Under the pieces are notes generated by a model that saw nothing but the letters and a program-made list of their open reading frames with translations, did no database searches and was not told the origin of the DNA. From the NCBI GenBank assembly GCA_910574475.1, contig CAJTAT010000003.1, forward strand, positions 372,001-436,000: a DNA stretch of 64,000 bases, written 5' to 3'. A program made the translations under genes and the position numbers. Positions 17,442 to 26,556 of the stretch are shown piece by piece (positions within the stretch are counted from its first letter, which is position 1; every line of letters starts with the position of its first letter). Source of the DNA: Clostridia bacterium. GTDB taxonomy: Bacteria > Bacillota > Clostridia > Lachnospirales > Lachnospiraceae.

Positions 17442-18063
17442 CTTTCTTCTTTCCAATCACCATTAGGTGCTGCTCTTTCTGAAATATATGATCTGCCGGC
17501 GGGAGTAGACTTAATTCTTCCCCAGTCTTAATTCCCAATATGCTCACCTGGTACCGTGCTCGAAAGTCCAGCTCCCGAATACTCTTTCCCGGCCATTCCC
17601 GAAGAAGGGGTATCTCGTAGATTCCATAGTCATCTGTCAATTCCACATAATCAAAGACATGATCGGAGCTGAACTTCTTTGCCACCCGCTCTGCCATATC
17701 GCGATCAGGGTAAACTACCTCATCTGCACCATTGCGCAGCAAAAACTTAGCCTGAATATCACGCTCCGCATTACTTACGATATATTTTGCTCCAAGCTCC
17801 TTTAACAGGCTGGTAATCTCCAGACTATTTTGAAAACTTCCACTGAGGCATACAAAACAAATGTCAAAGTTTTGGATGCCAAGACTTTTCAACACCTCCA
17901 CATTGGTACAATCGCCAATCTGAGCGCTTGTGGCCAAAGGCAAAAGATCCTCTATACTTTCCTCCTTCTGATCCACAATCATAATCTCATTCCCTAATTC
18001 TGCCATATCCCTGCACAGTAAGTGGCCGTATTTTCCCATTCCTATCATCAAAACTGACTTCAT
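17413..18063 (-). CDS. ktrA: KtrA/TrkA-type potassium uptake regulatory subunit
   Basis: A 216-residue RCK protein: N-terminal Rossmann fold (MIGMGKYGHLLC, then acidic VDQKEE) that binds nucleotide, and a C-terminal RCK_C domain from about 135. It gates the KtrB channel-like transporter encoded 15 bp upstream. Family members bind ATP/ADP and often c-di-AMP at the C-terminal domain. Confidence 0.93.
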   Translation of the reverse strand: MKSVLMIGMGKYGHLLCRDMAELGNEIMIVDQKEESIEDLLPLATSAQIGDCTNVEVLKSLGIQNFDICFVCLSGSFQNSLEITSLLKELGAKYIVSNAERDIQAKFLLRNGADEVVYPDRDMAERVAKKFSSDHVFDYVELTDDYGIYEIPLLREWPGKSIRELDFRARYQVSILGIKTGEELSLLPPADHIFQKEQHLMVIGKKKDVDKILHKI

Positions 18064-18078
18064 ACTAATCTCCTCCGG

Positions 18079-19482
18079 TTATCCCACTGGAATTCGCTCT
18101 GTTGGCCGCTGGGCAGGCGGCGTCTGCCAATTCTCTGTAAAAATCAGCATAAAAGTCAAGCTGCCCATTCTGCCACAGTACATTAAAAACATTAAGATCA
18201 ACTTACTGATCACCGTTAAGCTTCCTGTAATCCCTGCTGAGATCCCCACCGTGCCAAGAGCAGAGCAGACTTCAAAAAGTACATCTGCCAGGGGGAGCTG
18301 CTCTATAGCTGTCAGCGTCAGAGCTCCCAGCAAATCCAACATCAGGCTTAAGGTAAGAATCGCTGCTGCGCGCTTGACTACATCCTCCTCCAGTCTGCGG
18401 CCAAAGATTTCTGCCCCTTTTCTCCGACGCAGAGTTGAGCGCAAGTAAATCAGAAGAACAGCCAAAGTCGTTGTCTTGATCCCTCCGGCAGTGGAGCCAG
18501 GATTTCCGCCCACAAACATAAGCATTACCATCCAAAGCTTACTGCTATCCCTTAAGGCTGCCGTATCTGCTGTATTAAATCCCGCCGTGCGTGTAGTTGC
18601 TGACTGAAACAAACTTAAAAGGATTTGATTTCCTACTGGCTCTCCCGCAAGTACTCCACCCTTTTCCAGCAGATAAAAAAGTAAAGCTCCGCCGAACAGA
18701 AGAATCACCGTCATAGACAACACAAGCTTTGTGTGGAGGCGATACTGTCGAAAGTGCCACTTGCTTTTTATCAGATCATCCCATACCAGAAAGCCGATGC
18801 CGCCAATTAGTATCAAAGAAATCAGTGTCAGATTCACCAGAGGATCTCCTCTGTAGTAAGTCATAGAGCTAAATGCCTCCCTGGTTCCCATCAGGTCAAA
18901 GCCTCCATTACAAAAAGCAGATATGGAATGAAAGATTCCAAAATAAAGACCTTTTCCCAGTCCAAAATCTTTTACAAACCGAAAGGAAAGAAGCAGAGCG
19001 CCCAGTCCTTCAAAAAGCAAGGTTCCCAGGAGCATCCGTCTCACCAGTTTTACAATTCCCCCAATCTGCAAAGTATTGATACTCTCCTGGAGAATTCCTC
19101 TCTCCTTTAAGCCTATCTTCCGTCGCAGGAGCAGAGAAAAGCTGACACTGAATACCATAAGTCCCAGTCCGCCAAGCTGAACCATCAGTAGAATCACAAT
19201 CTGCCCAAAGGAAGTCCAGTGCTGGTAGGTATCATGGACTACAAGTCCGGTGACACACGTAGCGCTTACCGCCGTAAATGCTGCATCTAAAAGGGTTGTA
19301 CTCTGTCCCTCCCTGGTCGCAAAAGGTAGCAGTAAAAGACACATTCCCACAAAAATAATGCCAAGAAAGCTTAATGCTATAATCTGTACTTTTGAAAATC
19401 GCGGCTTCTTCAACAGAAGTGGCTTTTTCTGTTTTATTTTATCTGAAACTGTTTCTTTACTGTCCCGTCCAAATCTTTCCAT
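18079..19482 (-). CDS. ktrB: KtrB/TrkH potassium transporter
   Basis: A 467-residue integral membrane protein with four pore repeats; filter-like segments read SATCVTGLVV, SAFCNGGFDL, TTRTAGFNTA and ALGTVGISAG, each centred on the conserved glycine. GGNPGSTAGGIKTTT is the hallmark D3-M2 stretch. Partner of KtrA. The start lies 49 bp inside the 3' end of the phosphodiesterase gene; GGAGG is 13 bp upstream, slightly far, so the exact start is less certain. Confidence 0.93.
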   Translation of the reverse strand: MERFGRDSKETVSDKIKQKKPLLLKKPRFSKVQIIALSFLGIIFVGMCLLLLPFATREGQSTTLLDAAFTAVSATCVTGLVVHDTYQHWTSFGQIVILLMVQLGGLGLMVFSVSFSLLLRRKIGLKERGILQESINTLQIGGIVKLVRRMLLGTLLFEGLGALLLSFRFVKDFGLGKGLYFGIFHSISAFCNGGFDLMGTREAFSSMTYYRGDPLVNLTLISLILIGGIGFLVWDDLIKSKWHFRQYRLHTKLVLSMTVILLFGGALLFYLLEKGGVLAGEPVGNQILLSLFQSATTRTAGFNTADTAALRDSSKLWMVMLMFVGGNPGSTAGGIKTTTLAVLLIYLRSTLRRRKGAEIFGRRLEEDVVKRAAAILTLSLMLDLLGALTLTAIEQLPLADVLFEVCSALGTVGISAGITGSLTVISKLILMFLMYCGRMGSLTFMLIFTENWQTPPAQRPTERIPVG

Positions 19483-19979
19483 AAAAATTCATCATCCTCC
19501 AATGTCATATACCCATGCCAGCTTTCCTCCTTGGGAATGGATACAGAACCAGGATTCAGATAAATATAGTGGTCCGTCTCCTTACACACTGGCACATGGG
19601 TATGGCCGTGAAGGAGAATATCTCCTTGTTTCAACATAGGAAGATTCTGTTCGTGAAAATGATGGCCATGGGTGGCAAAAATCATACGCTTTCCTACATA
19701 GAGAATACAGTATTCTGCCAGAATGGGAAATTCTAGTACCATCTGATCTACCTCTGTATCACAGTTTCCCCGCACACAGAGAATCTCTTCCTTTCTCTGA
19801 TTCAACATTTCGATCACCTTCTTAGGGGCATAATCCTTTGGCAGATCATTGCGCGGGCCATGATAAAGAATATCTCCCAAAAGAAGAAGCTTATCTGCCT
19901 TCTCTTTTTCATAAGCTTCTAAAAACGCTTCACAGTAGCAGGCTGAGCCGTGAATATCAGACGCAATCACTAATTTCAT
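19434..19979 (-). CDS. YfcE/MJ0936-type metallophosphoesterase
   Basis: A 181-residue calcineurin-like phosphodiesterase. Metal ligands are visible in DIHGS, LLGDIL, VRGNCD, THGHHF and LLHGHTHVP. A longer open frame exists upstream, but GGAGGAGAAAGA precedes MKLVIASDIHG, and the ATG overlaps the hydrogenase stop by 4 bp. Family enzymes hydrolyse phosphodiesters in vitro; the physiological substrate is not known. It is sandwiched between hydrogenase and Ktr genes on one strand. Confidence 0.92.
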   Translation of the reverse strand: MKLVIASDIHGSACYCEAFLEAYEKEKADKLLLLGDILYHGPRNDLPKDYAPKKVIEMLNQRKEEILCVRGNCDTEVDQMVLEFPILAEYCILYVGKRMIFATHGHHFHEQNLPMLKQGDILLHGHTHVPVCKETDHYIYLNPGSVSIPKEESWHGYMTLEDDEFLWKDLDGTVKKQFQIK

Positions 19980-21490
19980 TCTTTCTCCTCCAGACTTTCC
20001 AGATGTTCTTTGTAATGATTGGCCAATGCATTTTGGTACTTGGCCTTTTTCATATTCAGCTTTATCTGGCCTTTCGACATGGTAGGACTCTTCAGAGTGC
20101 CTGCTCCGCCCACGCACCCGCCGGGACAGGCCATGCCTTCCAGCAGATAGCCATCGTATACTCCCTTTCTCGCCTGCTCCAGCATTTCCCGGCAATCTCG
20201 AAGGCTTTCTGCATTGGCCACCTTCACTTCCCTGTTGGGATCCATTTCATGAATACAGTTAACCACAGCGCTGGCCACACCGCCGCTGACAGCAAATCCC
20301 CGGCCATCCGCACTGGAATTTGACAGAACTCCGGGCTTTGTAATTTCTCCAAAGTCAATACCCTTAGCCTCAAACATCCCCATCACTTCCTCAAAAGTCA
20401 GGACAAAGTCTACATCACTTCGAATGGTTCTACGGCTGGCTTCCAGCTTTTTCGCCGCACAGGGTCCCACAAAGACTACTTTGCAGCCAGGATGCTCTTT
20501 TTTTATGAGACGTCCTGTCAAAACCATCGGCGTCAGAGCCATGGAAATATAAGGAGCAAATTCGGGGAATAACTTTTTTGCCATAACAGACCAGGCGGGA
20601 CAGCAGGAGGTTCCCATAAAAGGCTGTTTTTCTGGCACTTCTTCCATAAAATCCCGGGCTTCCTCAATCGTACAGAGATCGGCTCCCACAGCCACCTCCA
20701 CCACATCGGCAAAGCCCAACATCTGAAATGCCTCTCTCACCTTTTCTGAGGGCAGCTCTTTTCCCCATTGTCCTACAAATGCTGGGGCCAGGGCCACATA
20801 GACAGGACTATCACTTTTGATTGCATGGATCGTCTGGAATATCTGACTCTTATCCGCAATAGCTCCAAAGGGACAATTCACCAGACACATGCCACAGGAA
20901 ACACATCTGTCATAATCGATATCGGCCCTTCCCAGCTCATCTGTGCCAATGGCATCCACTCCACAGGCTTTGGCGCAGGGCCGTTCCATTTTCATAATCG
21001 CCCCATATGGGCATACCTTCATACATTTTCCGCATTTGATACACTTTTCCTGATCGATCACAGAGCGGCCATTGACGATGGAAATGGCATCTTTGGGGCA
21101 GACCTCTTTACAGGGGTTGGCAAGACACCCCTGGCAGGCATCAGTCACCTTCACTTCATTGTCAGGACAGGCATGACAGGCAAACTTAATAATATTCACA
21201 AGAGGCGGATCATAATACTTCTCGGCGATAGCACTCTCCTCAATACCCTGGGACACAGGTGCATGCTCTGTCATCTTCCGCAGAGGAAGGCCGATAGCCA
21301 AGCGCAGACGCTCTTCCACAATTGCACGTTCCAAAAAGACACTCTCCCTATAGGTTGCCACTTCTCCAGGGATAATTTTGTAAGGCAAATCAATGATTCG
21401 GGAGTAATCTCCTCCCTCATAAGCCATTCGCGCTACTTCCGTAAAAATCTTCTGACGGATCTGTACTACATTTGTATAGACTCCTCGCAC
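19976..21490 (-). CDS. [FeFe] hydrogenase, group B-like
   Basis: A 504-residue iron hydrogenase. Ferredoxin-like clusters occupy about 104-210 (CHAC, CQGC, CIKCGKC, CVSCGMC). The H-cluster motifs are TSCCPAW at 294-300, VGPCAAKK at 341-348 and ACPGGCVGG at 454-462; the second differs from the MPC form of group A enzymes and fits group B. It probably couples ferredoxin to H2 turnover in the cytosol. A GTG start with GAGGA 7 nt upstream fits best. Maturases HydEFG are not in the window. Confidence 0.93.
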   Translation of the reverse strand: MRGVYTNVVQIRQKIFTEVARMAYEGGDYSRIIDLPYKIIPGEVATYRESVFLERAIVEERLRLAIGLPLRKMTEHAPVSQGIEESAIAEKYYDPPLVNIIKFACHACPDNEVKVTDACQGCLANPCKEVCPKDAISIVNGRSVIDQEKCIKCGKCMKVCPYGAIMKMERPCAKACGVDAIGTDELGRADIDYDRCVSCGMCLVNCPFGAIADKSQIFQTIHAIKSDSPVYVALAPAFVGQWGKELPSEKVREAFQMLGFADVVEVAVGADLCTIEEARDFMEEVPEKQPFMGTSCCPAWSVMAKKLFPEFAPYISMALTPMVLTGRLIKKEHPGCKVVFVGPCAAKKLEASRRTIRSDVDFVLTFEEVMGMFEAKGIDFGEITKPGVLSNSSADGRGFAVSGGVASAVVNCIHEMDPNREVKVANAESLRDCREMLEQARKGVYDGYLLEGMACPGGCVGGAGTLKSPTMSKGQIKLNMKKAKYQNALANHYKEHLESLEEKE

Positions 21491-21537
21491 CTTTCATTCC
21501 TCTTTCTTTCCAAAATTTTAACACATCTTTGCTTTCG

Positions 21538-21566
21538 ATCTTACCACATTCTGGGGGAATTGTGAA
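21538..21566 (-). promoter_or_regulatory. Promoter of the hydrogenase gene
   Basis: Minus-strand TTCACA (21566-21561), 17-bp spacer, TAAGAT (21543-21538), about 48 bp before the GTG start. Confidence 0.6.
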
Positions 21567-21689
21567 TAAATTTAAAGAAAAATTAAGAGACCTTTTCTGT
21601 TCAGGTGACCGTTAAGGCAAAGAATAAGAGCTGCCATATTCTAGTTAGCATGATGCACGATCATACTCTAATACAACAGCCCCTATATT

Positions 21690-22559
21690 CTAACTCGACT
21701 TCTGCACAGTCCTGACAAACTTTATCATAGACATTGCTGCCTTAGCCCCTTCCCCTACAGCCGTAGAAATCTGAAGGAGTCCTCCAATACAGTCTCCAGC
21801 CGCATACAATCCTGGAATGTTCGTCTCCATCCCTTCATTTACTTGAATATGCCGCCCATTTATCATAGCTCCCGCTTTCCTTGCCAGCTCTGCAGCTCCT
21901 GCGCTTCCCATGGCTATAAACACTCCGTCTACTGCCAGTGAGGTACCATCTGTGAATGTGACGCCTTCCACATACTCCTGCCCGTCTACAGATGCCAGGG
22001 AAGTTTCAATCACCTGGACTCCTTCAGGAGCTTGAACTTTCAAAGGCTCCCCGTTGGTTAATAGAACTGCCGACTGGACTACAGGAAGAAGCTGGCTCAT
22101 CTCATGCAGAGCATATTCCCCATTTCCCAGAATCGCCACTTGGCGCCCCCGATAGAAAAAGGCGTCACAGATGGCGCAGTAGCTGACGCCTTTTCCCTCA
22201 AGCTCTTGTATGCCCTTCAGCTTTACAGTCTGCCTGCCCGTTCCGGTGGCCAAAAGTACTGCGTTAGCCTCGTAAGCGCCTTCCTTTCCCTCCAGTTGGA
22301 ATCCATTCTCCCAAGAAATGTGAAAGATTTCATCCTCTATTAGTTCAACGCCCAGGTTGCGAGCCTGTGTCCTAGTATTTTCCACAAGTTCACAGCCTGA
22401 AATAGGCTCTGCCATCCCAAAATAGTTTTCGATCCGATCGGCTTTCTCCAAAGCCCCCCTGTCTTTTCCAATCACGAGGGTCTTTAAGTTTGCCCTGCTT
22501 GTATAGAGGGCAGCCGACAAACCAGCTGGACCACTTCCAATTATCGCCACATCATACAT
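21690..22559 (-). CDS. Thioredoxin-reductase-like flavoprotein
   Basis: A 289-residue flavoprotein with FAD motif GSGPAGLSAA near 8-17, redox pair C128-A-I-C131 and a C-terminal GLYAAGDC FAD contact. The second nucleotide domain keeps GNGEYA but lacks the HRRxxxR NADPH motif of standard bacterial enzymes (the region reads LLTNGEP). It is therefore doubtful that NADPH is the donor; ferredoxin-linked flavin reductases of Clostridia share this loss. It follows trxA by 12 bp, so thioredoxin is the expected acceptor. Confidence 0.88.
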   Translation of the reverse strand: MYDVAIIGSGPAGLSAALYTSRANLKTLVIGKDRGALEKADRIENYFGMAEPISGCELVENTRTQARNLGVELIEDEIFHISWENGFQLEGKEGAYEANAVLLATGTGRQTVKLKGIQELEGKGVSYCAICDAFFYRGRQVAILGNGEYALHEMSQLLPVVQSAVLLTNGEPLKVQAPEGVQVIETSLASVDGQEYVEGVTFTDGTSLAVDGVFIAMGSAGAAELARKAGAMINGRHIQVNEGMETNIPGLYAAGDCIGGLLQISTAVGEGAKAAMSMIKFVRTVQKSS

Positions 22560-22571
22560 GACTGTTCGCTC

Positions 22572-22883
22572 CTATACTCCTATCATTTCCTTTACAGCCC
22601 CTTTGGATTGAAGGCCCACAGCACTGGCAACCACTTTGCCTTCTTTGAACACAATCAGGGTCGGAATACTCATCACCCGATATTGCTGCGCCAGACTGCC
22701 ATTTTCATCCACATTCAGCTTGGCAAACTTCACACCAGATACCTCTCCTGCCAGCTCGTCAATAATAGGAGCCTGCATCCGGCAGGGCCCGCACCAAGTT
22801 GCCCAGAAATCTACCAGCACGGGAATATCGGAATTCAATACTTCCTTCTCAAAATTTTGTTCTGTAATCTCTATAATTTCCAT
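22572..22883 (-). CDS. trxA: Thioredoxin
   Basis: A 103-residue thioredoxin with the WCGPC active site (C31, C34), conserved D25-type region VDFWATW and cis-proline SIPTLIVF. Cytosolic disulfide reductant. Start preceded by AAAAGGAGAAGCAATT. It lies directly upstream of the reductase-like flavoprotein that is expected to recharge it. Confidence 0.96.
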   Translation of the reverse strand: MEIIEITEQNFEKEVLNSDIPVLVDFWATWCGPCRMQAPIIDELAGEVSGVKFAKLNVDENGSLAQQYRVMSIPTLIVFKEGKVVASAVGLQSKGAVKEMIGV

Positions 22884-22930
22884 AATTGCTTCTCCTTTTT
22901 TAGATTATGTAATTAGTATAACTCAAATGA

Positions 22931-24052
22931 TTATTTTAATAAGGCCTCTGTAACCTTTTCAAGATTTTCACGGATTGTAATATGCTGTGGACAAGCCTCC
23001 TCACATTTACCACATTTGATACACTCATCTGCCCGGTTTAGTTCATGTTGTCCTACCAGCCATCTCTCCTGGCTTATAGCTCTCTCTTTGTCGCCGTATA
23101 AAGTAAGATAATTCATTGCCGTAAAGGATCCTGAGATACCAATATTCTGAGGGCAAACTTTTGCACAATAATTACATGTGGTACAGGGAATCAGCGGGAT
23201 ACGTTTTAACTCTGCCTGAGCTTTTTTCAAAACCCCTCTCTGCTGCTCTGTCAGGCTGGTAAAAGTCTTCATATAGGAGAGATTATCCTTCATCTGTTCC
23301 ACAGAACTCATGCCAGACAAAACGGTGATAATGCCTTCCATATCTGCCGCAAAGCGTATTGCCCAGGATGCGACAGAAGATTCTGGTTCTGCATCTTTTA
23401 AGAGTTTTACCACAGCTTCAGGCGGTGTTGCCAGCATCCCACCTTTTACTGGCTCCATGATAATCACTGGTTTTCCATGTTTTCTAGCCACTTCATAGCA
23501 ACGCCCTGACAAAACTGCAGGATTATCCCAGTCTGCATAATTGATTTGTAGCTGCACAAATTCCATTTCAGGATGTGCTGTCAAGATTTCTTCCAGCTCT
23601 TCGGGTGTGGAATGGAAAGAGAATCCCATATGCTTAATCAAACCTGCTTCTTTCTTTTCTTTCACCCAACTCCACATGTCGTACTCATCAAAATATTTTG
23701 TTCTGGCCTCTCCCAGATTGTGAAGCAAATAAAAGTCAAAGTACCCAGCTCCTGTCTGTGCAAGAGAAATATCAAACTGTGCATAGGCTTCCTCTTTTGT
23801 CTTGCAGTCAATCCAGGCAGCATTTTTAGTGGCAAGCTGATAACTTTCTCTGGGGTAGCGCTCTACAAGAGCCTGCCTAATGGCGTCTTCAGAACCTGCG
23901 TATGCCCAGGCAGTATCAAAATAAGTGAAGCCAGCTTCCATAAATAGATCTACCATTTCCTTTGTCTGCTCAACGTCAATCACACCATCTTTCTGAGGCA
24001 GACGCATCAAACCAAATCCCAGTTTTTTAATGTCTTCACCCAAATAACTCAT
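22931..24052 (-). CDS. Aldo/keto reductase with C-terminal 4Fe-4S domain
   Basis: A 373-residue protein: an aldo/keto reductase barrel (about 1-280; GFGLMRLP, FDTAWAYAGSE with the D and Y, LLHNLG) joined to a ferredoxin-like tail holding CTTCNYCAKVCP and CIKCGKCEEACP. This fusion is common in anaerobes and suggests electron transfer through the clusters rather than simple NAD(P)H use; the substrate is unknown. A short gap follows to the thioredoxin genes on the same strand. Confidence 0.92.
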   Translation of the reverse strand: MSYLGEDIKKLGFGLMRLPQKDGVIDVEQTKEMVDLFMEAGFTYFDTAWAYAGSEDAIRQALVERYPRESYQLATKNAAWIDCKTKEEAYAQFDISLAQTGAGYFDFYLLHNLGEARTKYFDEYDMWSWVKEKKEAGLIKHMGFSFHSTPEELEEILTAHPEMEFVQLQINYADWDNPAVLSGRCYEVARKHGKPVIIMEPVKGGMLATPPEAVVKLLKDAEPESSVASWAIRFAADMEGIITVLSGMSSVEQMKDNLSYMKTFTSLTEQQRGVLKKAQAELKRIPLIPCTTCNYCAKVCPQNIGISGSFTAMNYLTLYGDKERAISQERWLVGQHELNRADECIKCGKCEEACPQHITIRENLEKVTEALLK

Positions 24053-24122
24053 GTAAATCCTCCTTGATTTTATTATTCTCTCATATTTGTATCATCCAGC
24101 AAAGAATTTGGCTGGTTTTTAC

Positions 24123-24920
24123 TTAAATAATCCGCATATCTACCTTACTGAGCTTTTCCAAGAGAATATCTTCTTCCGTAGGCGCATCTGACGCCTCCTG
24201 AATCTGCTTTCTGATATCCAGCATCTTTTCCTCTGTGGCAGAGATAACCTCTGAACAATCTTTAAGCTGGTCCACAATATCCTGATGGTTCGCCACATCC
24301 CGCTTGTATTTCAACTGATGCTCCAGACTCGCCCAGAAGTCCATGGCAATGGTGCGGATTTGAACTTCCACCTTTACTTGTTTCTTATCCTCAGCAAAAA
24401 ATACGGGGATAGAAACAATCAAATGAAGGCTGCGATAACCATTTGGCTTTGGGTTTGCAATATAATCCTTGCGCTTTATTAATGTAATATCGTCCTGTTT
24501 TAGCAGAGAGTCCACAATCTTATAAATGTCGTCTACATAAGAGCATATGACGCGTATTCCCGCCACATCATTAATATAAGTTTCAATATTTTTCAATGTA
24601 AAAGCCAGCTTTTTTCTGGCCAGCTTTTCTATGATACTATTGGTCTGCTTCAAACGTGCTTTAACAGAGCTAATAGGATTGCGCTGATAGCGTACGCTAA
24701 ATTCTGCATTTAATACATCAAATTTTGTCTTCACTTCTTTAATTGCGCAGTTATATATCATAAGAAGTTCCCTGTATTCTACCATAGTATCCACAAAGTG
24801 AATGGCCTTTTGTTTCACTCCTGTTGGTGGATGTTCCAGGATCGTTACAAGTTCTGATGTAATTTCCTCATTCAATACAAAATTATCTTCAACAAGCTCA
24901 TTTTTCATGTGTATCTTCAT
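24123..24920 (-). CDS. Small alarmone synthetase (RelQ/YjbM-like)
   Basis: A 265-residue single-domain (p)ppGpp synthetase. The RelA/SpoT core shows SSVKARLKQTNSIIEKLARK, DVAGIRVIC, PKPNGYRSLHLIV and VEVQIRTIAMDFWASLEHQLKYK, all typical; there is no hydrolase, TGS or ACT domain. It makes alarmone from ATP and GDP/GTP. Its ATG overlaps the DUF1667 stop by 4 bp, so it is probably translated as the last gene of the GlpA/GlpB-like operon, an unexpected place for a stringent-response gene. Confidence 0.92.
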   Translation of the reverse strand: MKIHMKNELVEDNFVLNEEITSELVTILEHPPTGVKQKAIHFVDTMVEYRELLMIYNCAIKEVKTKFDVLNAEFSVRYQRNPISSVKARLKQTNSIIEKLARKKLAFTLKNIETYINDVAGIRVICSYVDDIYKIVDSLLKQDDITLIKRKDYIANPKPNGYRSLHLIVSIPVFFAEDKKQVKVEVQIRTIAMDFWASLEHQLKYKRDVANHQDIVDQLKDCSEVISATEEKMLDIRKQIQEASDAPTEEDILLEKLSKVDMRII

Positions 24921-25282
24921 CTCTTTTCTACATTTTTTGTAGCAATCACATCGATTCCTGTATCAGCAAGATTGGCAAGAATCACATCTCCTATCTGAAT
25001 AGGAGCTTTTATCTTAATCCCTTTCAATTCCTTCATACCGTCAAAAATCTTTCCTTTTGGAATAGCTTCCCTTGTCTTTACTGATACCACAGATGATATT
25101 CCATCTACAACTCTCACTGTAGAGGTTATCATTCTGGTGGGAAAAGTCACTTCCTTTCTCCCATACACCTCTCCCCGTTTGCAAGTATTTCCTTTTACCC
25201 GAACTACTTCCTCTCCATTCATCTCCACTGTGAGAGGACAGCCCATGGGACAATTGATACAGATCAAATGTTTTGTTTCCAT
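24917..25282 (-). CDS. DUF1667 protein, GlpAB-associated
   Basis: A 121-residue protein of the DUF1667 family, with an N-terminal cysteine cluster C8-x2-C11-x3-C15 (CINCPMGC) and a further C in KGNTCKRG, which suggests an iron-sulfur site. Genes of this family routinely follow glycerol-3-phosphate dehydrogenase-type flavoproteins in Firmicutes, as here (5 bp after the FAD gene). It may act as an electron-transfer subunit; no activity is established. Confidence 0.88.
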   Translation of the reverse strand: METKHLICINCPMGCPLTVEMNGEEVVRVKGNTCKRGEVYGRKEVTFPTRMITSTVRVVDGISSVVSVKTREAIPKGKIFDGMKELKGIKIKAPIQIGDVILANLADTGIDVIATKNVEKR

Positions 25283-25287
25283 TCCTG

Positions 25288-26556
25288 TCAGTCCTCCTCT
25301 ATCCTTATGGCGATTGTCTTAAGCTTCGGATAGAGAAGTAGTAAGTCTCTTGTGAGTGTCACCTCTTCCATCTCTCCCGGTGCCAGAATTTGATGCTTTT
25401 TGTGCATCACTCTCTCCCTGTCAAAATAGGTACTTACATAGCAATTCTTATATACATCCCGGACACGAAAACGGATCTTGAGTTTGTCATCCATATGAGT
25501 AACCCGAAGGGTCTCTGGAACTGTATAGCGGAGTCCCTCCCCTGGGGTTAAGGCAATTACCTGCCCTTTGTCATCCCTTCTACCGTGAGCTTTCACATAG
25601 GCTGCTGCATTTTTTCCTGCCATCTCTGCCTCCTGGGATACAAAATCTACTAGATCATGCACATGGAGCACATTTCCACAGGCAAATACACCTTCTATAT
25701 TCGTCTCTAGACTTTCATTTACCTTGGGCCCTGATGTGACTTCATTCATTTCCACACCCATTCCCCGTGAAATCTCATTTTCAGGTATCAATCCCACGGA
25801 AAGTAAAAGTGTGTCACAGGAGTAAAACTCTTCTGTTCCCGGAATGAGCTTTCCCTGTGGATCCACTTTTCCCAAAGTGACGCCTTCCAATCGCTCTTTT
25901 CCTTTGATCTCTAATACAGTATGGCTCAGTTTCAGAGGAATATCATAGTCATCCAGACATTGTACAATGTTTCTTTTCAGCCCGCCTGAGTATGGCATAA
26001 GTTCCGCCACTACCTTAACCTTTGCCCCTTCCAAGGTCATTCTCCTGGCCATAATCAGCCCAATATCTCCAGAGCCGAGAATGACAACTTCTCTGCCTGG
26101 CAGATAACCTTCTATATTTACCAATCTCTGGGCAGTGCCTGCTGAAAAGATTCCCGCAGGCCGATATCCCGGTATATTGAGGGCCCCTCTGGAGCGTTCA
26201 CGACATCCCATTGCCAAAATCACTGCTTTTGCCTGAATATCGAACAATCCTTCTTCCCGATTCATTGCACGGATTACTTTCTCTGGGCTAATACTGAGCA
26301 CCATAGTATTTAATTTATATACAATCCCCAGCTCTTCCACCTGCCTGATAAAGCGCCAGGCATATTCCGGCCCTGTAAGCTCTTCCTGAAAGGTGTGAAG
26401 TCCAAAGCCATTATGAATACATTGATTCAAGATACCCCCCAGCTCCTGATCTCTCTCTAAAATCAAAATATCATCAATCCCATTTTTTCTAAGGGAAATA
26501 GCAGCGGCAAGGCCAGCAGGACCTCCTCCCACAACTACCACATCATAGCTTTTCAT
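25288..26556 (-). CDS. NAD(P)/FAD-dependent oxidoreductase (GlpB-position partner)
   Basis: A 422-residue pyridine-nucleotide disulfide-type flavoprotein: FAD loop VVGGGPAGLAAA at the N terminus, a second dinucleotide motif GSGDIGLIMARR, and VFACGNVLHVHD FAD contact near the C terminus. I start it at MKSYDVVVVG after GGGAGGAACAAGA; it overlaps the upstream gene by 14 bp. Together with the GlpA-like protein and DUF1667 it matches the three-gene anaerobic glycerol-3-phosphate oxidase-like set of Clostridia, likely passing electrons to NAD or a ferredoxin. Confidence 0.88.
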   Translation of the reverse strand: MKSYDVVVVGGGPAGLAAAISLRKNGIDDILILERDQELGGILNQCIHNGFGLHTFQEELTGPEYAWRFIRQVEELGIVYKLNTMVLSISPEKVIRAMNREEGLFDIQAKAVILAMGCRERSRGALNIPGYRPAGIFSAGTAQRLVNIEGYLPGREVVILGSGDIGLIMARRMTLEGAKVKVVAELMPYSGGLKRNIVQCLDDYDIPLKLSHTVLEIKGKERLEGVTLGKVDPQGKLIPGTEEFYSCDTLLLSVGLIPENEISRGMGVEMNEVTSGPKVNESLETNIEGVFACGNVLHVHDLVDFVSQEAEMAGKNAAAYVKAHGRRDDKGQVIALTPGEGLRYTVPETLRVTHMDDKLKIRFRVRDVYKNCYVSTYFDRERVMHKKHQILAPGEMEEVTLTRDLLLLYPKLKTIAIRIEED

